In this document: piece after piece, positions 36,330-44,549 of the stretch
How the letters are laid out: every line of letters starts with the position of its first letter
How positions within the stretch are numbered: the first letter of the stretch is position 1
NCBI RefSeq assembly: GCF_002282895.1
Contig: NZ_NRRB01000007.1
Coordinates: forward strand, 85,363 to 149,362
Source of the DNA: Paraferrimonas haliotis
GTDB taxonomy: Bacteria > Pseudomonadota > Gammaproteobacteria > Enterobacterales > Shewanellaceae
Reading direction: 5' to 3'
Length of the DNA: 64,000 nucleotides
Notes under the pieces: model-generated
Databases searched by the model: none
Seen by the model: the letters and a program-made list of their open reading frames with translations, nothing else
What the model was told of the DNA's origin: nothing
Made by a program: the position numbers and the translations under genes

Positions 36330-38203
36330 ATGAACAAAAAACTATTATGGGCAGCAATGTTCTCCGCAGTGGCACTAGCCGGCTGTAACGGAAAAGACGG
36401 CGCACAAGGTCCTCAAGGACCTGAAGGTCCTGAAGGCCCAGAAGGCCCAGGTACAAATCCACCAGTTGCTGAGACTTTCGAAGTTGTTAATGCACAATTT
36501 GCGAACTTAGAGCTTGGCGACAACCAGTTAAGTGTTGAGTTCGAATTAACGAATGAAAACGATCACGTAATCACTCAGCTTAAGCGTGTAAGAGCTTATG
36601 TTGCACGAGTACAAGACGGTGGTCTTGGTGCATCTCATAATGGCGGTTATGGCTACGTGAATGGTGATGACACTACTGAAGGCGCGTCTTTAGAACAAAC
36701 CGAAGACGGCATGTACAAGTTTACCACTCCTATTGCTTTAAGCGATAGCCAAGACCCACAAATCATTGTTCGCCTAGGTGGCGGCACTGATGGCATTCCA
36801 TCGCAACGCCCTCTAGTACTGCGTACCTCATTCCATCGCAACGCCCTCTAGTACTGCGTACCTCAGAGATGCTCGCTAAATCAACTGATGATAAAGCTTG
36901 TATGACCTGTCACGTAGATTATGCAACAACCAGTGCTAAGCATGCTGGCTTTGTCGGTAGCTACTCAAACCTTATCGATGGCATGGCTGGCGAAATGGCG
37001 TTTGTAGACAGCTGTTTAGGTTGTCATAACCAAGTAACTAAGGGCGATGAAGCGTCTGAAGGTGGTTATGCTACCAACACCATGCAAAAAATTGGTCACA
37101 TAAACCATCAGAAATTTTCTGTCGGTTTTGAAGTAACTAATTGTACCAGTTGTCATACAGCACCAATTACAAATACCGACCGTGGTTGTGTTGACTGTCA
37201 CGGCGATAGCATGGCTACCGTTGCAACAAGCATGGATTGGGCGCAAGTTCATAGTGAAGTTGCAGAGCGTAAAGCGTTTATTGAGAATCACCCAATGACT
37301 GCGTCTTTGCGTGAAGAAGGTATCGATGGCGCTAATGGCTTCCCACGCTACTGCGTAGATATCGCTGTTAAAGACTTCGATATCAAACAAGCCGTAGACG
37401 AAGGCCGTTTAGAAAGCCCATCGTATCCTGGTGATCCAGAAAGTGGTATCTCTGCATACATTCATGGCTTCTATGAGCCAACAGGCATCATCAACTACCG
37501 TTACAGTCGTATGCGTGCTGGCACAACCTACGAGAATGCTATTAAGACTTATAATGCAGATGGCTCTGTAAGTATCTGTGCAGATACCGCTGAAATTCCT
37601 AGTAACATTAACGCTATGGGTTCTATTCGTTTAACGATTGATGGCGCTATTGGTGTGACTGGTTACACTGAAGCCTACAAACGTAAAATCGTAGTGAGCG
37701 ATGACACCTGTATTACTTGCCACAATGCTGTTGATCACTATCATCGTGGAGGCTTTTTCGCTGAAGGCGGCCAAAGCTGTATAGCCTGTCACAATGCTGG
37801 CTATGCTAGAAATGCAGGCGCAGGATATGGGCCGATGGTTCACAGCCATCACTTCGGAGCCAAAGCTGCGGAAAAACAAGCAAATGGTCAAGCGACGTCA
37901 CTAACAAAGCTCAACGGTGCTAATTGCGTAGCTTGTCATGCTGACGGTACTTTAAAACTGAATGAAGTTTCTTCGGCAATGCTTTTACGCCGCAATGATG
38001 TTCAAGACTCTAACATTACGGCTAACTGCCAAGGCTGTCATACTTCCGATGCTGCTGCGAGCCACATGACTTCTCAAGGAGGCCTGATTAGTGAACCTAT
38101 ATCTGGCTCTGCTCCAAGTTGGGAAGCAAGTTACAGCGAAAGCTGTGCGGTATGTCACGACCAAGGTAAAACCTACGGTATCGATAAATACCACAACCTT
38201 TAA
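36330..38203 (+). pseudogene. OmcA/MtrC-type nine-haem surface cytochrome, split by a 35-bp tandem duplication
   Basis: Two frames, 36330-36851 and 36869-38203, together encode one OmcA/MtrC-family outer-membrane cytochrome. The first holds a lipoprotein signal (LAGC lipobox), a collagen-like GPQ/GPE linker and the first beta domain, then runs out of frame in TSFHRNAL. The second begins mid-protein, without a signal peptide, and holds nine CXXCH sites. The cause is a perfect 35-bp tandem duplication at 36795-36864. Removing one copy restores a 612-residue protein that aligns with the intact paralogue downstream (RPLVLRTSEMLAK versus FQIVRTSQTFAK). As read, no haem-loaded surface protein can be made. 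It could be a decayed gene, a slippage-controlled on/off switch or an assembly error. Confidence 0.85.
36795..36864 (+). repeat. perfect 35-bp tandem duplication inside a cytochrome gene
   Basis: The unit ATTCCATCGCAACGCC... (35 bases) occurs at 36795-36829 and again at 36830-36864 without mismatch. As 35 is not a multiple of three, it shifts the frame. Confidence 0.97.
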
Positions 38204-38225
38204 TCTCTTCGATTAAATGATGCTT

Positions 38226-38251
38226 AAGCCCCTCAAATGAGGGGCTTTTTT
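38226..38251 (+). terminator. rho-independent terminator after the first cytochrome
   Basis: AAGCCCCTC (38226-38234) pairs with GAGGGGCTT (38239-38247) and is followed by a T-run, so the two cytochromes are separate transcripts. Confidence 0.9.
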
Positions 38252-38425
38252 GTTGCTAAAACCTTTGTGTGAAAAGAACCATTCAATGTGTGTTCGATAC
38301 TACTTAGTAGGTAACTGTCACAGTCTATTTTTTTCACCTTAATTAGAATCCGCGCAGGTTTAACTCCCACTACTTAAGTGTCGGAGTAAAACATTTTTTA
38401 ATAACCAATTGCAGGGTTAAACGTT

Positions 38426-40339
38426 ATGATGAAGAAAACACTACTGTGGGTAGCGCTGGCTACCGCTGTCGGCCTCGCTGGCTGTGGCGGCAAAGACGGT
38501 GCAGCCGGTCCCGCTGGACCACAAGGGCCTCAAGGACCTCAAGGACCAGAAGGTCCAGGTGCTCAGCCGCCTGCGGCTGAAGTAATTAACGACGTAAACG
38601 TCAATATTGTCAGCTATGACATGGGCGATCACGTTATTAGCTTCGACTTCCAAGTGACCAACGAGGAAGGTTTACCAATCACCACTCTTGATCGCGCATA
38701 TGCAAAAGTTGCTAGCGATCAAGACGGCGGTTTGGGTACACCTCGTGATGGCGGTACTGGCTACTACAGTCACCTAAGCGGTCGCCATGGTCCTGAAATG
38801 ACTGAAGGTGCTACCTTAGAGCAAGTTGCTCCTGGTGAGTATCAATTCTCAACACCAATCACCGTAACTCCGGATAGCGACCCATTGATCTCACTTCGTG
38901 TTGGTGGTGATAAAGTTCCAGCGTCTAAATTCCAAATTGTTCGTACATCGCAAACGTTTGCAAAAACCACCGCCGATGCTCAGTGTAATGCTTGCCACGT
39001 TGACTACACGTCAACCAACGCTAAACACGCCAGCTACGTAGGTGAATATTCGAACTTAATTGAAGATAAAGCCGGCCAACAAGCGTTTGTAGAAAGCTGC
39101 ATGAATTGCCATAACCAGCTTCCTAAAAACAATGACGACCCAACTAAGGGCGGCTACGCCAGCAATACCATCCAACACCTAGCTCACACCAAGCATTTAG
39201 GTTTTGGTGCGGCATTTGATATCACTAACTGTTCAACTTGTCACGCTGCGCCCGTTGTTCAAACTGAACGCGGTTGTTCGGATTGCCACGACAATCAAGC
39301 GGCAGCAGTTAACACAGATATGGACTGGCGTTTGGTACACAAGTCAGTAGCTGCTCGCAAGGCGCTCTTGGCTGACAATGCGCTTACTGTAGTTACTGAA
39401 AACAACGCCGCTGGCGATTTTTGTAACGTGGTAACCGCACCCGATACCACCGATCTTGAAGCGCTATATGGTGACGGTTCTCACGATGGTGTGAACAGCT
39501 TCGTATACTTGAGCACTTATCTGCACAACTACGATGCGGCTAACAAGCGTTTCGTTGATCGCGCGCTAACCAGCCATAATGCACCTAAAACCGTTACCTT
39601 CCCGCAAAGCAATGTCATGAGCGTTTGTTGGAATCCACAGTACGTTACTAAGCGTGATGGTTATAGCATCGAAGGTTCGGTACGTATCTCATTAATGGAC
39701 CCTCTAGGCGATGGCAAAGCGGTCATGCTGCACGCAAACTCTGCGGATGTTCGCAACGTTATGCCTGAAGGTGCTTGTACTAACTGTCATAATGGCTTTA
39801 ATACCCTTGAAGACATTTTCCAGCAAGACAATGGCGACGGTACTGCGAAAGTAAAACCGCACAAGTTCTACGGTGGTGTTGATGATGGTGGTACCGGCTG
39901 TATCGCTTGTCACAATAACGGTATGACTCGCGGTGTTTCAGCAGGCTTTGGCCCAATGATCCATGATTTCCACTTTGGCGCTAAAGCCAAGGAACGTGCC
40001 GATTTCGAACGTTCAAGCGGTCAAATCTCTTCTCGCAGTCTCGCCTCAGCTGAAAAGCTAAACGGCGCTAATTGTAAGGCTTGTCACTCAAACGGTTCCA
40101 TTGACCTAGACCAAGTGCCAGCCTTCACTATGATGACCAAAGCAGGCAATGGTAAATCGCCAATTTCTGCCAACTGCCAATCTTGTCACAGTTCAGATCA
40201 AGCACAGGCTCACATGCAAAGCCAAGGTGGGTTCTTCGATGGAACTAACGACAGCACGGTAAAAGCTGCAGAAAGTTGTGCGGTTTGTCATAGCGAAGGT
40301 TCAAGCTATGGCATCGAGAAGTACCACAACATCAAATAA
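38426..40339 (+). CDS. OmcA/MtrC-family nine-haem outer-membrane lipoprotein cytochrome
   Basis: This is an intact 637-residue surface cytochrome of the OmcA/MtrC family, which passes electrons from the cell to external acceptors such as metal oxides. It has a lipoprotein signal (VGLAGC), a collagen-like linker of GPQ/GPE triplets at about residues 30-44, and a beta domain. Four CXXCH sites follow (CNACH, CMNCH, CSTCH, CSDCH), then a second beta domain with two free cysteines that could form a disulfide (DFCNV and SVCWN), and five more sites (CTNCH, CIACH, CKACH, CQSCH, CAVCH). Classical OmcA/MtrC have ten. No MtrA/MtrB-like partners are in the window. The start at ATG 38426 has AGGG nine bases upstream. 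The first cytochrome is a close paralogue. Confidence 0.9.
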   Translation: MMKKTLLWVALATAVGLAGCGGKDGAAGPAGPQGPQGPQGPEGPGAQPPAAEVINDVNVNIVSYDMGDHVISFDFQVTNEEGLPITTLDRAYAKVASDQDGGLGTPRDGGTGYYSHLSGRHGPEMTEGATLEQVAPGEYQFSTPITVTPDSDPLISLRVGGDKVPASKFQIVRTSQTFAKTTADAQCNACHVDYTSTNAKHASYVGEYSNLIEDKAGQQAFVESCMNCHNQLPKNNDDPTKGGYASNTIQHLAHTKHLGFGAAFDITNCSTCHAAPVVQTERGCSDCHDNQAAAVNTDMDWRLVHKSVAARKALLADNALTVVTENNAAGDFCNVVTAPDTTDLEALYGDGSHDGVNSFVYLSTYLHNYDAANKRFVDRALTSHNAPKTVTFPQSNVMSVCWNPQYVTKRDGYSIEGSVRISLMDPLGDGKAVMLHANSADVRNVMPEGACTNCHNGFNTLEDIFQQDNGDGTAKVKPHKFYGGVDDGGTGCIACHNNGMTRGVSAGFGPMIHDFHFGAKAKERADFERSSGQISSRSLASAEKLNGANCKACHSNGSIDLDQVPAFTMMTKAGNGKSPISANCQSCHSSDQAQAHMQSQGGFFDGTNDSTVKAAESCAVCHSEGSSYGIEKYHNIK

Positions 40340-40362
40340 GCTTGTCATCAGGCTTTAAGCGT

Positions 40363-40391
40363 AAAACCCTCCTATATTAGGAGGGTTTTTT
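40363..40391 (+). terminator. rho-independent terminator after the second cytochrome
   Basis: AAAACCCTCCTA (40363-40374) pairs with TAGGAGGGTTTT (40378-40389) around a TAT loop, then T-run. Confidence 0.92.
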
Positions 40392-40628
40392 ATTTCCGCC
40401 TTAACGTCACGAATCATCAAAAAGATCAAATTTGTGATTCACTTAACAGTTGACTCTGAGTTTGTGATCGGATAAAACTAGTGCAACTCAAGTAAAGACA
40501 CCGCTGTCTCGAATAATGATGAACAAGCTGTGCGGTATGTTTTACTCGGTAGTAAATATAAAAACAATAAACAACAATAAGATATAAATTAGGAACCTTA
40601 ATTCCTCGAAAAGTGTGAAGCTTGTCGA
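40392..40628. other. gene-free stretch before the Csr-type RNA
   Basis: I see no reading frame here. A TTTAC-TCGGTA-GTAAA inverted repeat (40541-40556) lies about 114 bases before the expected RNA start and could be a binding site for an activator. The sequence does not match the GacA/UvrY box well, so no regulator is assigned. Confidence 0.35.
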
Positions 40629-40662
40629 TTGATTATTTATCCTAAATCTATATAGTGAGGCC

Positions 40663-41083
40663 CATAGCTTTTGGCTATAAGAATGATGAATGGCCTCATT
40701 GCCATCATGGACGGACTTCAAAAAGGATAGTAATTTTCGGGAGTGAGAATTACGGCATAGGAAGCTAATAGCTAAGGATGCACCGGCAGGAAGCTCGTTA
40801 TCATTGGATGGTATTGCTTTAATACGGATGGTTGTTTCGGCGTTAGGATGACGATTTATACTGAAGTGGTAAACTTCACGTTGTACCTATACCTGTTTGA
40901 GGTATATGGGAAATAATAAAGGCCATTAGGCCAATAACAAAAAAGCAGCACGGATAGCTAATAATAACAAGTTGGATTTAGGTGAGGATTGCCTAAGAAG
41001 ATTAGACGGACTTTTGAATAGCTTATGATGTTAGCAAGCATCTAAATTACGAAGGCGACAGTTTATGAACTGTCGCCTTTTTT
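40663..41083 (+). ncRNA. csrC: CsrB/CsrC-family regulatory RNA
   Basis: This ~420-base stretch has no reading frame but contains about 15 GGA motifs, the binding element of the translational regulator CsrA, spread from 40709 to 41008, many as AGGA or in small stem-loops (for example GTAATTTTCGGGAGTGAGAATTAC). Such RNAs sequester CsrA. TTGATT (40629-40634) and TATAGT (40651-40656), 16 bp apart, form the likely promoter. A strong terminator (AAGGCGACAGTT-TATG-AACTGTCGCCTT plus T-run, 41052-41083) ends it. In E. coli csrC lies between engB (yihA) and yihI-hemN, and the same flanking genes are found here, which supports the csrC name. The exact 5' end is inferred. Confidence 0.78.
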
Positions 41084-41130
41084 ATATTTTACGCTTGAGT
41101 ATAATGGGTTATCGATGGCCCGCTTAATGG

Positions 41131-41802
41131 ATGGTTATGCCCAATTGCCCGCTTTGCCTGTATTCAGGTACTTTGCCTTATCACCAAGACAAAAAGCGCC
41201 ATTTTTTTCAATGCCAACAATGTCGATTGGTCTTCGCTGACCCCAACAGTTTATTGCCTCCTCAGGCAGAAAAAAGTGTTTATCAGAACCATCAGAATAC
41301 GCCAGAAGACAAAGGCTATCGCAAGTTTCTGTCGCGCCTTGCAGAGCCTCTCAAGGAGCGCTTACCGCTTTACCAAAATGGACTGGATTTTGGCTGTGGC
41401 CCCGGACCAACATTACATTTGATGTTAGAAGAGGCTCAACATACCGTATCAATCTATGACCCTTACTTTGCTCCTGACCGCCAAGTTTTGCGTCACAAAT
41501 ACGATTTTGTAACCTGCACTGAAGCCATCGAGCACTTTTACCGGCCAGGGCGAGAATGGCAACTCTTGTGTCAATTGTTAAAAGACAATGGTTGGTTAGC
41601 CATTATGACGAAGCTGGTTATAAACGAGGCGGCGTTTGCCAATTGGCACTATAAAAACGATCCTACCCACGTAAGCTTTTTCAGCCGTGAAACCTTTGAA
41701 TATCTCGCAAAACGAGACGGTTTCTCTCTAGAATTTATTGGACAGGACGTTATTTTGATGCAAAAAACGTCTATTTCTGATATAAAGCGCCTCCCAAATT
41801 GA
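41131..41802 (+). CDS. class I SAM-dependent methyltransferase with N-terminal zinc-ribbon-like motif
   Basis: This 223-residue protein starts with two CXXC pairs (CPLCLYSG and FQCQQCRLVFADP) that resemble the zinc-ribbon found in front of some methyltransferase domains. The SAM-binding motif GLDFGCGPGPTL and the post-motifs DFVTCTEAIEHF and NGWLAIMTKL follow. The substrate is unknown. ATG 41131 lies 48 bases after the Csr RNA terminator; a TATAAT box at 41100-41105 may drive it. yihI begins ten bases downstream, so the two genes are probably co-transcribed. Confidence 0.85.
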   Translation: MVMPNCPLCLYSGTLPYHQDKKRHFFQCQQCRLVFADPNSLLPPQAEKSVYQNHQNTPEDKGYRKFLSRLAEPLKERLPLYQNGLDFGCGPGPTLHLMLEEAQHTVSIYDPYFAPDRQVLRHKYDFVTCTEAIEHFYRPGREWQLLCQLLKDNGWLAIMTKLVINEAAFANWHYKNDPTHVSFFSRETFEYLAKRDGFSLEFIGQDVILMQKTSISDIKRLPN

Positions 41803-41812
41803 GAGTATTGCT

Positions 41813-42358
41813 ATGTCACGTTCTAAAAAGTCACGTAAAATTAACGCTAATGGTCCTCGCCTTCAAGCTAAGGTGAAAGGAAAGAGCGCTCCAGAGTCAA
41901 AGAAGAAAGGACGCGGCCTTAAAGCGGGCAGCCGGGTTTCGAGCGCCGCCAAATCGACCGCGACCCAAAAAACCGCTGGCGCACTATCAGACCCAATGCA
42001 TGGCAGTAAAAAGCCGGTATCGCTAGTGGCATCGAAACCAATCACGCAATCAAAGCTTCCGTTACAAGAGCGGCTAAACGAAACACCGCCAGAAACACGA
42101 CTCATTCAGTTAGAAAACGACCCACGCCTTAATCGCTTATTAGACAAAGTGGATGCGGGTGCCAAGCTGTCAACCTTAGATAGAAAGTGGATGAACGAGC
42201 AATTAGATATCATCGCTGCCTTAATGGACCAACTTGGCATTGAAGTGGATGATGAAGAGCCACAAAATCCATCACTCAGCGACGAAGACCGTATGCTTTC
42301 AGAGTTCGATAGCGGCTTGGATGCATTGAATCAATTTCGCGAAGACAAACACGAATAA
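41813..42358 (+). CDS. yihI: Der GTPase-activating protein YihI
   Basis: YihI stimulates the GTPase Der, a 50S assembly factor. The N-terminal half is a basic, low-complexity region rich in Lys/Ser/Ala (SRSKKSRKIN, KKKGRGLKAG), as in E. coli. The conserved C-terminal part contains LENDPRLNRLLDKVDAGAKLS and an acidic tail (DDEEPQNP). The 181-residue length is close to the family norm. Its place between the Csr-type RNA and hemN is the same as in E. coli. Confidence 0.88.
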   Translation: MSRSKKSRKINANGPRLQAKVKGKSAPESKKKGRGLKAGSRVSSAAKSTATQKTAGALSDPMHGSKKPVSLVASKPITQSKLPLQERLNETPPETRLIQLENDPRLNRLLDKVDAGAKLSTLDRKWMNEQLDIIAALMDQLGIEVDDEEPQNPSLSDEDRMLSEFDSGLDALNQFREDKHE

Positions 42359-42374
42359 TAATTCCCATAGCTAA

Positions 42375-42408
42375 GCTCGGTGATGTGCGCTAAAGCACAA
42401 CTCCGAGC
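42375..42408. other. two-step hairpin after yihI
   Basis: GCTCGG...CCGAGC encloses TGTGC-GCTAAA-GCACA. There is no T-run, so it is probably an mRNA 3'-end structure or weak terminator rather than a full rho-independent site. Confidence 0.45.
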
Positions 42409-42479
42409 GACAATGCTGGTCATTTTCTTCGTTTTCTAACAAACTCCTCCTCAACTAAATGATTGTCGGTTTTGATACC

Positions 42480-42515
42480 TTGCTCAAAGATCATTGAGCA
42501 AAAATTCGGCATAAT
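42480..42515 (+). promoter_or_regulatory. operator-like inverted repeat over the hemN promoter
   Basis: TTGCTCA-AAGATCAT-TGAGCAA (42480-42501) has perfect 7-bp arms. CATAAT (42510-42515) is a -10 candidate, so the repeat would cover the -35 region. It does not fit the FNR consensus. Confidence 0.45.
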
Positions 42516-42558
42516 TTACCCATTGCTAAAACTACCAATATTTTAACGGAGGCAGGCC

Positions 42559-43935
42559 TTGCCTAGTTCGACACAGATTAGTTGGGATCAAGCCATGATC
42601 CAAAAGTACAACTACAGCGGACCACGATACACGTCTTACCCTACAGCGCTTGAATTCAATGAAGAGTTCACTGAGAACGATCTTCTCACTGCGATTGAAG
42701 GAAGTGACAGCCGCAAGTTGTCCATTTACCTGCACGTTCCGTTTTGCCATAAGCTTTGCTACTACTGCGGCTGTAATAAGATCGTTACTCGCCACCAGCA
42801 CAAAGCGGACCAATACATTGAGTACTTGGCACAAGAAATCATCAAGCGCGCGCCTTTGTTTAAAGACTACACCGTAACCCAAATGCATTGGGGCGGCGGC
42901 ACGCCAACCTTCTTAAGCGAAGAGCAGGTTGCTCGAGTAACTAAATTGCTTAAGCAAAACTTCCATTTCGCGGATGTGGGCGAATTCTCAATTGAGATTG
43001 ATCCTCGCGAAATAGAAATGTCGATGCTAGACACGCTTAAAGCCGCGGGCTTTAATCGCATCTCTGTTGGTGTACAGGATTTCAATAAAGAAGTTCAAAT
43101 TGCCACCAATCGTGAGCAAGATGAGCAATTCATCTTTGACTTAATCGGTAAAGCACGCGAGCTTGGGTTCGTGTCTACTAACGTCGATTTAATCTACGGT
43201 TTACCTCATCAAACGCCAGAAACGTTCGCAAAAACCATTGAGCGCATACTAGAGTTGTCGCCTGACCGCTTGTCCGTATTTAACTACGCTCACTTGCCGG
43301 ATCGTTTTGCTGCACAGCGCAAAATAAAAGATGAGCATTTACCTTCTCCTCAGCAAAAGCTGGAAATTTTGCGTCAAACCATCGAAACATTAACCGGAGC
43401 CGGTTATCAGTTCATTGGTATGGACCACTTTGCGAAACCTGATGACGAGTTAGCCAAACTGCAGCGTGCCGGCAAGTTACACCGTAACTTCCAAGGCTAC
43501 ACCACTCAAGAAGAGTGTGACTTGCTTGGTTTAGGCGTATCGTCCATTAGTCAGATTGGCAATTGTTATGCGCAAAACCAGAAAGATTTACGCCCATACT
43601 ACGAGTCAATCGATGAGCAAGGTCATGCATTGTGGAAAGGTTGCTCGCTAAATCAAGACGACAAAATACGTAGAAAAGTCATCAAGCAGTTGATTTGTCA
43701 CTTTGAGCTAGATATGGCGGAAATTGATGAGCTATTCGGCTTAACCTTTGAAGAGTATTTTGCCGAAGATCTGAAATTGCTACAGACCTTTATTGATGAC
43801 GAGTTAGTCACCTTAACCAATCGCAAACTAGCCATCAGCGAAACGGGACACCTGTTAATTCGCAATATTTGTATCTGTTTTGATGTCTACTACCGAGAAA
43901 AAGCTCGTCAACAACAGTTCTCTCGAGTGATTTAA
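42559..43935 (+). CDS. hemN: oxygen-independent coproporphyrinogen III oxidase
   Basis: HemN is a radical-SAM enzyme that oxidatively decarboxylates coproporphyrinogen III to protoporphyrinogen IX in anaerobic haem synthesis. The cluster motif HVPFCHKLCYYCGCNKIVTR is near residue 61, and QKYNYSGPRYTSYPTALEF at the N-terminus and the RNICICFD...FSRVI end match E. coli. The 458-residue length is normal. The start is TTG 42559 with GGAGG six bases upstream. Haem demand from the multihaem cytochromes nearby gives a functional link. Confidence 0.97.
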   Translation: MPSSTQISWDQAMIQKYNYSGPRYTSYPTALEFNEEFTENDLLTAIEGSDSRKLSIYLHVPFCHKLCYYCGCNKIVTRHQHKADQYIEYLAQEIIKRAPLFKDYTVTQMHWGGGTPTFLSEEQVARVTKLLKQNFHFADVGEFSIEIDPREIEMSMLDTLKAAGFNRISVGVQDFNKEVQIATNREQDEQFIFDLIGKARELGFVSTNVDLIYGLPHQTPETFAKTIERILELSPDRLSVFNYAHLPDRFAAQRKIKDEHLPSPQQKLEILRQTIETLTGAGYQFIGMDHFAKPDDELAKLQRAGKLHRNFQGYTTQEECDLLGLGVSSISQIGNCYAQNQKDLRPYYESIDEQGHALWKGCSLNQDDKIRRKVIKQLICHFELDMAEIDELFGLTFEEYFAEDLKLLQTFIDDELVTLTNRKLAISETGHLLIRNICICFDVYYREKARQQQFSRVI

Positions 43936-43959
43936 ACCTCTAGAAAACCGTATCCAAGG

Positions 43960-43989
43960 AAAAGCTCAGCAATAACGCTGAGCTTTTTT
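43960..43989 (+). terminator. rho-independent terminator of hemN
   Basis: AAAAGCTCAGC (43960-43970) pairs with GCTGAGCTTTT (43977-43987) and has a T-run. Confidence 0.9.
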
Positions 43990-44192
43990 ATGCAAAAAAA
44001 CAATTCCTTCTGAAACACATTTAAACACCTAAATTTTTAATAAATATAAAGTTAAACATTTTCATCATGTTTTCAATGGACATATTTAAGCTAATAAAAT
44101 GAATAAAATTGCCTTTTAAACAGGTGTTGGCATGGCGTAAAGACTTTACTTTGGGGTAAGCAACTTTTGCTTCACATCTAAGGAGAACGACC

Positions 44193-44549
44193 ATGAATAT
44201 CCGCCCACTTGCACTTGTCACCACCTTGGTTATTACCGCCCCTAACGCATTGGCTCAAGATCAAACCGCCCCAGCGTTATCACCGTATATTGAAACCGCG
44301 TTGATTGACGTTTGTAAAGCCGCCATGAGTGATAACGTATTACGTATGAATCGCACCATTCGCGGCTATCGACTTAAAACCAAAACCGTTGCTCTTAAGG
44401 TCATGTGTAATGGGGAGGACATTTCAACATTTGCATCTAACCAAGGCGCTTATCGCACATCAGAGCGATTAGAAAAAAGTGTCGGCCAAGTGGGCATTCA
44501 AGATATTGCCATGACCCAAAAGTATCAGGTGAATTTTGAACTTGATTAA
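44193..44549 (+). CDS. small exported protein, probably DUF3718 family
   Basis: This 118-residue protein has a signal peptide (MNIRPLALVTTLVITAPNALA) and a mature domain with two cysteines (DVCKAAMSDN and VMCNGEDISTFA). The CNG-x-x-x-x-FA pattern and the AA-x-x-N region fit DUF3718, a family of unknown function frequent in Shewanella-like bacteria. AAGGAG lies seven bases before the ATG. It overlaps the convergent regulator gene by four bases, so no terminator fits between them. Confidence 0.6.
   Translation: MNIRPLALVTTLVITAPNALAQDQTAPALSPYIETALIDVCKAAMSDNVLRMNRTIRGYRLKTKTVALKVMCNGEDISTFASNQGAYRTSERLEKSVGQVGIQDIAMTQKYQVNFELD

Noticed and set aside
37016..37390. 124-codon minus-strand frame
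   Set aside because: It is antisense to the haem-domain codons of the first cytochrome, has no ribosome-binding site and no recognisable motif.
36869..38203. Independent second cytochrome gene starting at ATG 36869
   Set aside because: It would lack a signal peptide, which haem c attachment needs, and begins exactly after the 35-bp duplication; it is the second half of the split gene.
40541..40556. GacA/UvrY box for the Csr-type RNA
   Set aside because: The TTTAC-N6-GTAAA repeat does not fit the TGTAAG-N6-CTTACA form well enough; kept only as an unassigned inverted repeat.
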